This document shows positions 1-7,672 of a DNA stretch of 64,000 nt, piece by piece. This DNA comes from Massilia sp. Bi118 (lineage in GTDB: Bacteria; Pseudomonadota; Gammaproteobacteria; Burkholderiales; Burkholderiaceae_D), in assembly GCF_918697865.1 (NCBI RefSeq), contig NZ_CAKKMV010000003.1:186001-250000 (forward strand), written 5' to 3'. The stretch's first letter is position 1. Every line of letters begins with the position of its first letter. The notes under the pieces were generated by a model, which saw only the letters and a program-made list of their open reading frames with translations, searched no databases and had not been told where the DNA came from. A program made the translations under genes and the position numbers.

Positions 1-942
1 GTGGCGGCCTACGACCGCACCCTGGCCGCCGCGCCGGCGGCCAGGCAGGCCGAGATCTGGTGCGCGCGCGGCGCCGCCCTCAAGAAGTCCGGCATGCTGG
101 AACAATCCCTGGACAGCTACGAACAGGCGCTCCAGCTGCGCCCCGATTATGCAATGGCCGAGCACTACCGCGCCAACGTCCTGCGCGCGCTGGACCGCCG
201 CGAGGACGCGCTGCATTCTTACCGCCGCGCGCGCGAACTGGGCGCCGACCCGGCCGGCATCGCCTTCGCGCTGGCGGCATTGGGCGACGGCGCGCTGCCC
301 TCCTCGGCGCCCGCGGATTACGTCAAGGGCCTGTTCGACCAGTACGCCAGCCATTTCGACCGCCACCTGGTCGGGGTGCTGGATTACCGCACGCCGGCGC
401 TGTTAACGGCCATGCTGCACGATCGCCTGGGACCGCAACCGGCTCTGGCATCGGCGCTGGACCTGGGCTGCGGCACCGGCCTGTGCGCGCCGCTGCTGCG
501 GCCGATGGCGCGGCATCTCGCCGGGGTCGATCTGTCGGAGAAGATGCTGGAAAAGGCCCGCACGACCGGCCTGTATGACGAACTGGCCTGCGCCGACATC
601 GTGAGCTGGCTGGCAGGCCGGCGGGCGGAATGGGAGCTGGTGCTGGCCGCCGACGTGCTGGTGTATTTCGGCGAGCTAGCGCCGCTGTTCGAGCGCGTGG
701 CGCAGGCGCTGCGGCCGGGTGGCTGGTTTGCGTTTTCGGTGGAGTCGCTCGCGCCGGATCGGGATGCCGTCGCCGGCTATGCGATCACGGCTTCGAACCG
801 CTTTGCGCACGCGCCGGCCTATGTGCGCGCCTGCGCGGCGGCTGGTTTCGATGTGGTGGAAACGCGTGATGCCGTGCTGCGCAAGGAGCACGGCGCCGAC
901 GTGGCCGGCATGTTATACCTGCTGCGCGTGAAGTCGACGTGA
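1..942 (+). CDS. TPR-repeat SAM-dependent methyltransferase (5' partial)
   Basis: Two tetratricopeptide-like helical repeats occupy about residues 1-90. A class I methyltransferase domain follows, with the SAM-binding glycine motif DLGCGTG near residue 154, the acidic post-I segment (AGVDLSEKML) and the DVLVYFGEL segment typical of the motif II region. The open frame runs to the first base of the window and the TPR part is short for this family, so the real start probably lies to the left; the GTG at position 1 is only the first in-frame start visible. The family transfers methyl groups from SAM, but the substrate cannot be told. It is followed by a short palindromic repeat and by convergent pncA. 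Cytosolic. Sure of the family, unsure of the start. Confidence 0.8.
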   Translation: MAAYDRTLAAAPAARQAEIWCARGAALKKSGMLEQSLDSYEQALQLRPDYAMAEHYRANVLRALDRREDALHSYRRARELGADPAGIAFALAALGDGALPSSAPADYVKGLFDQYASHFDRHLVGVLDYRTPALLTAMLHDRLGPQPALASALDLGCGTGLCAPLLRPMARHLAGVDLSEKMLEKARTTGLYDELACADIVSWLAGRRAEWELVLAADVLVYFGELAPLFERVAQALRPGGWFAFSVESLAPDRDAVAGYAITASNRFAHAPAYVRACAAAGFDVVETRDAVLRKEHGADVAGMLYLLRVKST

Positions 943-955
943 TGCCGGCTTCCGC

Positions 956-979
956 GTGGGCACGGGGTGCCCACCCTAC
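956..979. repeat. Intergenic palindromic repeat, type A copy 1 (GTGGGCA-loop-TGCCCAC)
   Basis: GTGGGCA CGGGG TGCCCAC is a perfect 7-bp stem with a 5-nt loop, followed by CCTAC. A near-identical copy lies at 10928-10953 with the same CCTACG tail. It sits in the short gap between two convergent genes, where it may act as a transcript-end hairpin, although there is no T tract. Confidence 0.7.
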
Positions 980-1005
980 CGTCCATTGACGCGCCACCTA
1001 CCCGG

Positions 1006-1611
1006 TCACGCAACCGACAACGCCGTCATCCCCACCTCACCCAGACGCACCGGCACCGCCCCACGCGCCACCATGCGGTCCATCGCCCGCCTGCCATCAC
1101 CCGCTTCGGCATCCACGGCACGCATCGCCTCGGGCACGATGATGGCGTCGAAACCCTCTTCCAGCGCATCGGTGACGGTGTTCAGCACGCAGTAATCGGT
1201 GGCCAGGCCGCACACCGTCACCCGTCCGACGCCGCGCGCCCGCAGCTCGCCCGCCAGGTTGGTGCCATTGAAGGCCGAATAGGCGTCCTGCGCCGCGGTG
1301 TCGGCCTTGGAGACGACGATGGCGTCGTCCGGCAGCGCCAGTTCGGCGGTGAACTCGGCGCCCGGCGTGCCGGCCACGCAGTGCGGCGGCCACGGCCCGC
1401 CCTGGGCCGCGAAGGAGCAGTGATTCTCCGGATGCCAGTCGCGCGAGGCGACGATGGGCAGGCCCTGCTCGCGGAACAGCTCGATAAGGTGGTTGATCGG
1501 CGCGACGACCTCGTGCCCGGCGTCGACGCCGAGGGCGCCGCCGGGGAGGAAGTCGACCTGCATGTCGATGATGAGCAGGGCGTCGCTGGGTTCGAGATGG
1601 ATGGCGCTCAT
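1006..1611 (-). CDS. pncA: Nicotinamidase/pyrazinamidase
   Basis: Isochorismatase-fold amidase that hydrolyses nicotinamide to nicotinate and ammonia, the first step of NAD salvage in the cytosol. The catalytic triad can be read: Asp16 in LIIDMQVDF, Lys in VVSKADTAAQD, and Cys in GLATDYCVLNT preceded by the cis-peptide region. The metal-binding Asp/His/His set is in SRDWHPENH. The 201-residue length is normal for PncA. Its product is the substrate of PncB, encoded at 21074-22261, so the window holds a two-step salvage route even though the genes are unlinked. The leader upstream of the start carries a pair of overlapping hairpins (1633-1673). Confidence 0.93.
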   Translation of the reverse strand: MSAIHLEPSDALLIIDMQVDFLPGGALGVDAGHEVVAPINHLIELFREQGLPIVASRDWHPENHCSFAAQGGPWPPHCVAGTPGAEFTAELALPDDAIVVSKADTAAQDAYSAFNGTNLAGELRARGVGRVTVCGLATDYCVLNTVTDALEEGFDAIIVPEAMRAVDAEAGDGRRAMDRMVARGAVPVRLGEVGMTALSVA

Positions 1612-1628
1612 GCAGTTCTCCGCTCTAT

Positions 1629-1673
1629 CGTCATTCCCGCGAAAGCGGGAATAGTGCCCCCAGCACTATTCCC
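1629..1673. repeat. Palindromic repeat type B copy 1 with an overlapping second hairpin
   Basis: ATTCCCGC GAAA GCGGGAAT (1633-1652) is a perfect 8-bp hairpin preceded by CGTC. The GGGAAT of its right arm is also the left arm of a second perfect 11-bp hairpin, GGGAATAGTGC/GCACTATTCCC (1647-1673, 5-nt loop), so the two structures exclude each other. They lie just upstream of the pncA start and would be in its leader if transcription starts beyond 1673. A related copy in opposite orientation is at 1754-1773, and a variant is at 31804-31823. Confidence 0.75.
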
Positions 1674-1753
1674 TCCATGCTGAAGTAAAGAAATCACGTC
1701 CTTCAAAATTACCATACCGTATCCGACCGTACAACTTCGGGTGCTCGGTATGG

Positions 1754-1773
1754 GCTCCCGCTTTCGCGGGAGC
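1754..1773. repeat. Palindromic repeat type B copy 2 (inverted relative to copy 1)
   Basis: GCTCCCGC TTTC GCGGGAGC is a perfect 8-bp stem followed by GACG. Read on the other strand it matches copy 1 (CGTC, then CCCGCGAAAGCGGG). The two copies therefore face each other about 100 bp apart, like the paired REP units of a REPIN. Confidence 0.7.
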
Positions 1774-1783
1774 GACGTATCGA

Positions 1784-2116
1784 TTAATGCCGATGCGCCG
1801 GATCCGGATCCAGCGCCCCATGCCGCTCCAGGATCGCCTCCGCGCGCTGCGCCAGGCCGTCGTCAAGCGCGTTCACGACGATCATGCAGTCGCGCACGTC
1901 GTCCTGCGCCGTGGGCGCGTAGGTGTGCGTGTAGGCGGTCTTGCCTTTCACGTCCGGGTTGTCGCCCACGGTGAAATTGCCCTGCACGGCGCCGGTTTCA
2001 TAAATGAGCATATCGATTTTCACGTCGTCGGCCGAAACGCCGGCCGCCAGCAGCTCCTGGCGCGCCTGTTCGGCGGATGACAGCTGCTTGAAAGTGCGAA
2101 CGATGGGGTTTTGCAT
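1784..2116 (-). CDS. Small hypothetical protein resembling YflT-type general stress domain
   Basis: Encodes 110 residues beginning MQNPIVRTFKQLSSAEQARQ. I chose this start because GGAGGAAACC precedes it at ideal spacing; an in-frame ATG five codons further up has no better site. The pattern of an N-terminal strand, a helix rich in AEQARQELL, then GVSADDVKIDM and a central stretch on transport- or ligand-type beta strands resembles the ferredoxin-like domain of general-stress proteins such as YflT/GS17M. That assignment is by eye only. There is no signal peptide or membrane segment, so it is probably cytosolic. It stands alone on the reverse strand, divergent from the aminotransferase gene. 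Function unknown. Confidence 0.7.
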   Translation of the reverse strand: MQNPIVRTFKQLSSAEQARQELLAAGVSADDVKIDMLIYETGAVQGNFTVGDNPDVKGKTAYTHTYAPTAQDDVRDCMIVVNALDDGLAQRAEAILERHGALDPDPAHRH

Positions 2117-2328
2117 GGTTTCCTCCAACAATGATCCTTCAGGCCCACCGTACCAGAAACGTCCGCGGCGCGGCGCTCGCGCATGCGCCGGTTTCCCGTC
2201 CGGATTGCCCGGCAGTTACATATGTGTCCCGTGCGTCATGAATTTTTAAAACTAGTACAATCAGGAAACACTCTACGGTGTAACGCCAAATTTCCTGCAA
2301 TATCAGATAGTTACGGAGACAGACCAGA

Positions 2329-3480
2329 ATGCATATCTCGGCCAGGATCGCCAACTCCCGCCCCCTCGCTACCACCGCCATGCATGGCCGCGTGGAGAGC
2401 CTGCGCGCGGAAGGTGTGCCGGTCATCGATTTCTCGATCGCGATCTCGCACTTCCCGGCGCCGCGCCCGGTGCTGGACGCGGTCGCCGCCGCGGTCGAAC
2501 GCGAGCGCACCATGCCTTATACCAGCGTGGTCGGCGCCCTCGATGTGCGCAGCCGCCTTGCCGACAAGCTGTCGAAGGAAAACGGCATCGCCGCCACCGC
2601 CGACGAGATCATCGTCACCAACGGCGCCAAGCAGGCGCTGTACGAAGCGCTGTACACCATCACCAACCCCGGCGACAGCGTCCTGATCTTCAAGCCGCAC
2701 TGGCCGGCCTACGTCGCCACCTCGCAGCTGCTGGGCCTGCGCCCCATCCTCGCGGAACTGCCCGACGCCTTCACGCCACAGTTCCTGGAAAGCCTGGAAA
2801 CCCCCAGGGTCGTGATCATCAATAACCCGCACAACCCGACCGGCAAGGTGTACACTCGCGGCGAACTGGAACACATTCGTGCCTGGGTGGAACGTATTGG
2901 AGCAAAGGTGATCGTCGACGAAAGTTACGAGCACCTGATCTTCGATGGCGCACACACCAGCCTGGCGGCCTTGTGCGACTGGCGGAAGATCGGCGTCATC
3001 ACCATCTTCTCGGCTTCGCAGAGCTACGCCATGATGGGCTGGCGGGTCGGCTTCGCGCTGGCCCCCGCCGAAGTGGTCAACGCGATGCAGACGCTGCAGG
3101 GTCCGATCACGGCCGCCGCGCCCCACCTGTCGCAGGTGGCGGCCGACGTCGCCTTCGCCACCGGCGCGCCCCACGAGATGATGGCGGAATACCGCCAGCG
3201 GCGCGATCTGGCGGTGAAGCTGTTTGCCGAGGTCCCCTGGATAGAGATGCACGCGCCGGCTTCCGGACCGTACCTGTGGGGGGACGTGCGCAGCCTGACG
3301 ATGGACACCGTCGGCTTCGCAGAGCGGCTGATCGAAGAACAGAAAGTGGCCATCATGCCCGGCGACGCGCTGGGTGTACCGGGCTTTATCCGCCTGGGCT
3401 ACATTTCCGACGACGTGGCGACGCTGCGCGACGGCATCCGCAGGATCATAGAATTTGGTGATGCCTACAAGGCAGTGTAA
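2329..3480 (+). CDS. Aminotransferase class I/II-fold protein with Gln in place of the PLP lysine
   Basis: The fold-type I aminotransferase scaffold is complete in order and length (383 aa). It has the substrate-arm N-terminus, TNGAKQALYEAL for phosphate binding, INNPHNPTG with the PLP-stacking Asn (about residues 162-171), Asp197 and Tyr200 in VDESYEH, the GWRVGF block, and the C-terminal carboxylate-binding Arg355 in FIRLGYISD. The residue that should form the Schiff base is replaced: the usual SK-Y-M-GWR block reads SASQSYAMMGWR, with CAG at 3019-3021 (Gln231). No frameshift is needed and the frame is otherwise intact. Family knowledge says transamination needs this Lys, so the protein may bind ligand or cofactor non-covalently or catalyse something else. 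A GGAG Shine-Dalgarno precedes the ATG. The next gene, a sensor kinase, starts 8 bp after its stop. Confidence 0.9.
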   Translation: MHISARIANSRPLATTAMHGRVESLRAEGVPVIDFSIAISHFPAPRPVLDAVAAAVERERTMPYTSVVGALDVRSRLADKLSKENGIAATADEIIVTNGAKQALYEALYTITNPGDSVLIFKPHWPAYVATSQLLGLRPILAELPDAFTPQFLESLETPRVVIINNPHNPTGKVYTRGELEHIRAWVERIGAKVIVDESYEHLIFDGAHTSLAALCDWRKIGVITIFSASQSYAMMGWRVGFALAPAEVVNAMQTLQGPITAAAPHLSQVAADVAFATGAPHEMMAEYRQRRDLAVKLFAEVPWIEMHAPASGPYLWGDVRSLTMDTVGFAERLIEEQKVAIMPGDALGVPGFIRLGYISDDVATLRDGIRRIIEFGDAYKAV

Positions 3481-3488
3481 AGAGAACA

Positions 3489-5750
3489 ATGACATCTGGG
3501 TTGGGCCGTGGTAAAGGCCGATTTCGGCTGAACAGTTTGCGCAGCCGCTTGATGCTGCTGGTTGCGCTGGCGATGATGCCGCTCGCAGTGATGACGATCC
3601 TGTCGGGCATCCGCGAGCGCGAGCACGCCATCAAGGCGTCCGAGGAAAACCTGCGCCGCCTGACCGGCATGGCGGCGGCCAACGAAGCCCAGTCGATCGA
3701 AGGCGCACGCCAGATCCTGGTCGACCTGGCCAGCGTGCCCGACCTGATGGGCGATACCGCCAAGTGCACCTCGCTGCTGTCGGATGTCCTCGACCGCAAC
3801 GAGGGCTTCGTCAACTTCGGCCTGATCCAGCTGAACGGCGACGTCACCTGCTCCGCCGTGCCCCTGCTCCATCCCGTGAACCTGGGCGACCGCAGCCACT
3901 TCCGCCGCGCGATTTCCGAACGCCGCTTCATCGCCGGCGACTACGTGTTCGGGCGCGTCATCAAGAAGCACACGATCAACCTCACCTACCCGGTCATCGA
4001 CCGCAGCGGCAAGGTGCTGGCCGTGGTGTTCGCCGCGATGGACCTGGAAGGCCTCGACACCTTCATCAACGACATCAACCTGCCGCCGGGCTCCGTGCTG
4101 GCCACCGCCGACGCGCGCGGCAGCATCATCTCGCGCCGCCCCGACCCGGAGCGCTATTTCGGCACGCGTCTCTCGCCGGCCACGCTGGAAGCCCAGGCCA
4201 CCGCCGGCCAGCGCGCCGTCACCATCCGCGGCGAGGACGGCGTCGAGCGCCTGCACACCTTCGCCCGCGTCGGCGCGCCGGCCCTGACCGACTACACCGT
4301 CACCATCGGCATCCCGACCGAGACCATCACCTCGGCCGCGCGCCACGACCAGCTGATGTCGCTGCTGGGCCTGGCCGCCACCACCATGCTGGCCCTGCTC
4401 GCGGCCTGGCTGGTCGGCGACGTGCTGATCGTGCAGCGCGTGCGCAAGCTGATGGGCACCGCCGAGCGCATCGCCGCCGGCGACCTCGACGCCCGCTCCG
4501 GCATCGACTACGCCCACGAGGAGATCGGCAACCTGGCCCAGGCGCTGGACCGGATGGCCGCCTCGCTGCAGAAGAAGGAGTCGGCGCGCTCGCTGGCCGA
4601 GCGCGAGCTGCGCGCCGCCGACCAGAGGAAAGACGAATTCCTGGCGATGCTGGCGCACGAGCTGCGCAACCCGCTGGCGCCGATCAGCACCGGGGCGCAC
4701 TTATTGAAGCTGCTGCACTCGGATAACGCCCAGATCACCCAGACCTGCTCGATCATCGTGCGCCAGGTGGACCACATGACCAGCCTGGTCGACGACCTGC
4801 TGGACGTCTCGCGCGTGACGCGCGGCCTGGTCTCGCTGTCGACGCAAGTGCTGGACATGAAGCGCGTGGTCGACGACGCCGCCGAGCAGATCCGCCCCTT
4901 GATCACGGCGCGGCGCCACCGCCTGGTGGTCGAACTGCCGCCCAGCCCGGCCCACGTCAAGGGCGACCACAAGCGCCTGGTGCAGGTGGTCGCCAACCTG
5001 CTGAACAACTCGACCAAGTACACGCCGGAAGGCGGCACCCTACGCGTGCGCCTGGAAGCCGAGGGCGAGGCTGAGCTTGGCTATTATGTGCTGACGGTGC
5101 TCGACGACGGCATCGGCATGGAACCCGCGCTGGTGGACCGCGTGTTCGACCTGTTCACCCAGGCCGAGCGCACCCCGGACCGCTCGCAGGGCGGCCTCGG
5201 CCTGGGCCTGGCGCTGGTCAAGAGCCTGGTCGAGCTGCACGGCGGCACCGTGCAGGCGGCCAGCGCGGGCCTGGGCAAGGGCTCGACCTTCACGGTGCGC
5301 CTGCCGCGCTACACCCAGGACGTGGTGCTGGCGCCGCAGCCCTCCGGCGAAGCGCTGCCCGAGGGCGCGGTGCCGCTGCGCATTCTGCTGGTGGACGACA
5401 ATGTCGACGCCGTCCACACCCTGCAGCTGTTCCTGCATTCGGCCGGCCACGAGGTCGAGGTCGCGTACTGCGCCGGCGACGCGCTGGAGCTGGCCAGGGC
5501 CATGGCCCCGGACGTCTGCCTGCTCGACATCGGCCTGCCCGACTTCGACGGCAACGAACTGGCGCGCCGCCTGCGCGTGCTGCCCCAGGCCGCGGGCAGC
5601 ACCCTGATCGCGATGACCGGCTACGGCCGCCAGCAGGACCGCGATGCCTCGATGGCGGCCGGCTTCGATCACTACCTGGTCAAGCCGGTCAATACGACCC
5701 AGCTGTCCGATATCCTGGCGGCCGCGGCCGAGGCCAAGATAAAGGGTTGA
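3489..5750 (+). CDS. Membrane-bound hybrid sensor histidine kinase
   Basis: 753 residues. A first transmembrane helix lies near 20-42, followed by a long periplasmic dCache-like sensor region (about 43-285) with the [14 protein letters not shown] and [17 protein letters not shown] blocks. TM2 is near 288-312, then a HAMP linker. The HisKA domain carries phospho-acceptor His390 in [11 protein letters not shown]. The ATPase domain shows the N box [14 protein letters not shown] and the [10 protein letters not shown] box. A C-terminal receiver domain starts near 631, with the acidic pair VDDN, phospho-acceptor Asp680 in LLDIGLPD, and the Lys of LVKPVN. The family autophosphorylates and passes phosphate to its own receiver, then usually to an external partner; no HPt or output gene is adjacent. 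It is very likely cotranscribed with the lysine-less aminotransferase, 8 bp upstream. Confidence 0.92.
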   Translation: MTSGLGRGKGRFRLNSLRSRLMLLVALAMMPLAVMTILSGIREREHAIKASEENLRRLTGMAAANEAQSIEGARQILVDLASVPDLMGDTAKCTSLLSDVLDRNEGFVNFGLIQLNGDVTCSAVPLLHPVNLGDRSHFRRAISERRFIAGDYVFGRVIKKHTINLTYPVIDRSGKVLAVVFAAMDLEGLDTFINDINLPPGSVLATADARGSIISRRPDPERYFGTRLSPATLEAQATAGQRAVTIRGEDGVERLHTFARVGAPALTDYTVTIGIPTETITSAARHDQLMSLLGLAATTMLALLAAWLVGDVLIVQRVRKLMGTAERIAAGDLDARSGIDYAHEEIGNLAQALDRMAASLQKKESARSLAERELRAADQRKDEFLAMLAHELRNPLAPISTGAHLLKLLHSDNAQITQTCSIIVRQVDHMTSLVDDLLDVSRVTRGLVSLSTQVLDMKRVVDDAAEQIRPLITARRHRLVVELPPSPAHVKGDHKRLVQVVANLLNNSTKYTPEGGTLRVRLEAEGEAELGYYVLTVLDDGIGMEPALVDRVFDLFTQAERTPDRSQGGLGLGLALVKSLVELHGGTVQAASAGLGKGSTFTVRLPRYTQDVVLAPQPSGEALPEGAVPLRILLVDDNVDAVHTLQLFLHSAGHEVEVAYCAGDALELARAMAPDVCLLDIGLPDFDGNELARRLRVLPQAAGSTLIAMTGYGRQQDRDASMAAGFDHYLVKPVNTTQLSDILAAAAEAKIKG

Positions 5751-5843
5751 GGCGGCCGAAAAGATATTCAAGTTGTAACGGCGATTGCCAGTTCGATGGC
5801 TTTGTAGCAAGTTAGCGGCACAATAACTTCTACGAGGCCTCCG

Positions 5844-7598
5844 ATGAAACCCGCAACCGCCGCCGCCGGCGCCTTACCGCTCCTCGCCCTGGTGCTGGCC
5901 GCCTGCAGCACCTCCAATCCGCCCCAGCAGGAGATCACGGTCGAGAAGAACGTGGTCGCCGATGCGAGCTCGCCGCGGGCGCCGGTCATGGTGGCGCCGC
6001 CCGCGCCGGCAGCGCCGTCCTCGGTGACGGTGACCGGTTCCTCCATTGCGCAGGCCTACCGCCGCACCGCCCCGGCGCCGATGATGTACGCCCCGCCACC
6101 GCCCTATATCCCGCCAGGCATCGCCATCGTCGTGCCCCAGGGTGCGGACAAGTTCCCGGACAAGGAAGCCAACAAGACGGTGCTGGTGAGCGAGCAGCCG
6201 GTCTCCACCTTCAGCGCCGACGTCGACACCGCCTCCTATGCCTTCGTGCGCCGCGCCCTGTCCGACGGCCGCCTGCCGGCACCGGATGCGGTGCGCGTCG
6301 AAGAGATGGTGAATTACTTCCCCTACCACTACGCCGGCCCGCGCAGCGCTTCGGAGCCGTTCTCGGTGAGCACCGAGGTGCTGCCGAATCCGTGGAAGGC
6401 CGGCACCCAATTGGTCCATATCGCCATACGCGGTTACGATAATAAGACTGTAATGAGCAAGACCGCGGCGCGGCCGCGCGCCAACGTGGTGCTGCTGGTC
6501 GACGTTTCAGGCTCGATGATGCCGCCCGACCGCCTGCCCCTGCTGAAACAGGGCTTCCGCCTGTTCGCCCAGCAGCTGCGCGACGAAGACACCGTCGCCA
6601 TCGTCAGCTATGCGGACGGCACCCGTGTGGTGCTGGAACCGACCCAGGGCAAGGACAAGGGCAGGATCCTCGATGCGATCGACTCGCTGCGCGGCGGCGG
6701 CGGCACCGCGGGCGGCGCCGGCCTGCAGCGCGCCTATGAAATGGCCGAGCGCCACTTCGATGCGAAAGCGGTGAACCGTGTGATCCTGGCCACCGACGGC
6801 GATTTCAACCTCGGCATGACCGACCCGAAGCAGCTCGAACGCTTCATCGTGGACAAGCGCAAGAGCGGCGTCTACCTGTCGATCTTCGGTGTCGGCACCG
6901 GCAACCTGAACGACGCCCTGATGCAGCGCCTGGCCCAGTCGGGCAACGGCAATGCCGCCTACATCGACTCGCTGCTGGAAGCGCGCAAGGCGCTGGGCGA
7001 GGAGCTGGGCTCGACCATGTTCCCGATCGCAAACGACGTCAAGATCCAGGTCGAATTCAATCCCGAGCAAGTGGCGGCCTACCGCCTGGTCGGCTACGAA
7101 ACCCGCATGCTGCAGCGCCAGGATTTCAAGGACGACAAGGTCGACGCCGGCGACATGGGTGCCGGTCACACCGTCACCGCGATCTACGAGATCACGCCGG
7201 CCGCTGATGCCGGTAAGCTGGCCGATTCTCTCCGCTACGGCAAGAAGGAGAAGGCGAAAGCCAGCGGCAAGCATGGCGACGAGCTGTGCTTCGTGAAGCT
7301 GCGCTACAAGCTGCCGGGCAAATCGACCAGCCGCGAGATCGCGCACCCGGTGCATGCGGCGGCGGCCCGCAGGAGCCTGGATGCGGCGCCAGCCGACCAG
7401 CGCTTCGCCATCGCCGTGGCCGCCTTCGGCCAGCGCCTGCGCGGCGAGCCGCAGCTGGCGGATTACGGCTACGACCGCATCGCCGAGTTGGCCAACACGG
7501 CGCGCAGCGACGATCCGGAAGGCTACCGCGCCGAGTTCGTGAAGCTGGTGCGCATGGCCGAGACCCTGGGCCAGACCGGGACCGCGGGCCAGCCCTGA
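5844..7598 (+). CDS. VWA-domain lipoprotein (YfbK-like, DUF3520 C-terminus)
   Basis: 584 residues. The N-terminus is a lipoprotein signal with the lipobox VLAAC (Cys21). A proline/alanine-rich linker (about 55-110) follows, then the segment STFSADVDTASYAFVRR characteristic of YfbK-type proteins. The von Willebrand factor A domain has the MIDAS motif DVSGSM near residue 220 and ATDGDFN near 316. The C-terminal half matches the DUF3520 pattern (YEITPA, then a beta-rich part and a helical end with EFVKLVRMA). It is probably anchored in the outer or inner membrane and binds a partner through the metal site. Orthologues are usually single genes of unknown role. A weak GAGG site precedes the ATG. 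Confidence 0.88.
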   Translation: MKPATAAAGALPLLALVLAACSTSNPPQQEITVEKNVVADASSPRAPVMVAPPAPAAPSSVTVTGSSIAQAYRRTAPAPMMYAPPPPYIPPGIAIVVPQGADKFPDKEANKTVLVSEQPVSTFSADVDTASYAFVRRALSDGRLPAPDAVRVEEMVNYFPYHYAGPRSASEPFSVSTEVLPNPWKAGTQLVHIAIRGYDNKTVMSKTAARPRANVVLLVDVSGSMMPPDRLPLLKQGFRLFAQQLRDEDTVAIVSYADGTRVVLEPTQGKDKGRILDAIDSLRGGGGTAGGAGLQRAYEMAERHFDAKAVNRVILATDGDFNLGMTDPKQLERFIVDKRKSGVYLSIFGVGTGNLNDALMQRLAQSGNGNAAYIDSLLEARKALGEELGSTMFPIANDVKIQVEFNPEQVAAYRLVGYETRMLQRQDFKDDKVDAGDMGAGHTVTAIYEITPAADAGKLADSLRYGKKEKAKASGKHGDELCFVKLRYKLPGKSTSREIAHPVHAAAARRSLDAAPADQRFAIAVAAFGQRLRGEPQLADYGYDRIAELANTARSDDPEGYRAEFVKLVRMAETLGQTGTAGQP

Positions 7599-7639
7599 GA
7601 CCGCCACGGGCTAGCGGGCCACGCTCTTCCGTTTCATCC

Positions 7640-7665
7640 CTTATCATCGGGTTTTGATAAGGAGG
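7640..7665 (+). promoter_or_regulatory. Hairpin overlapping the Shine-Dalgarno of the antiporter gene
   Basis: CTTATCA (7640-7646) pairs with TGATAAG (7655-7661) across an 8-nt loop. The last bases of the right arm are the first bases of AAGGAGG (7659-7665), the strong ribosome site of the gene starting at 7673. Folding would partly hide the site. This is a sequence observation; a regulatory role is inferred. Confidence 0.4.
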
Positions 7666-7672
7666 TACGGGG

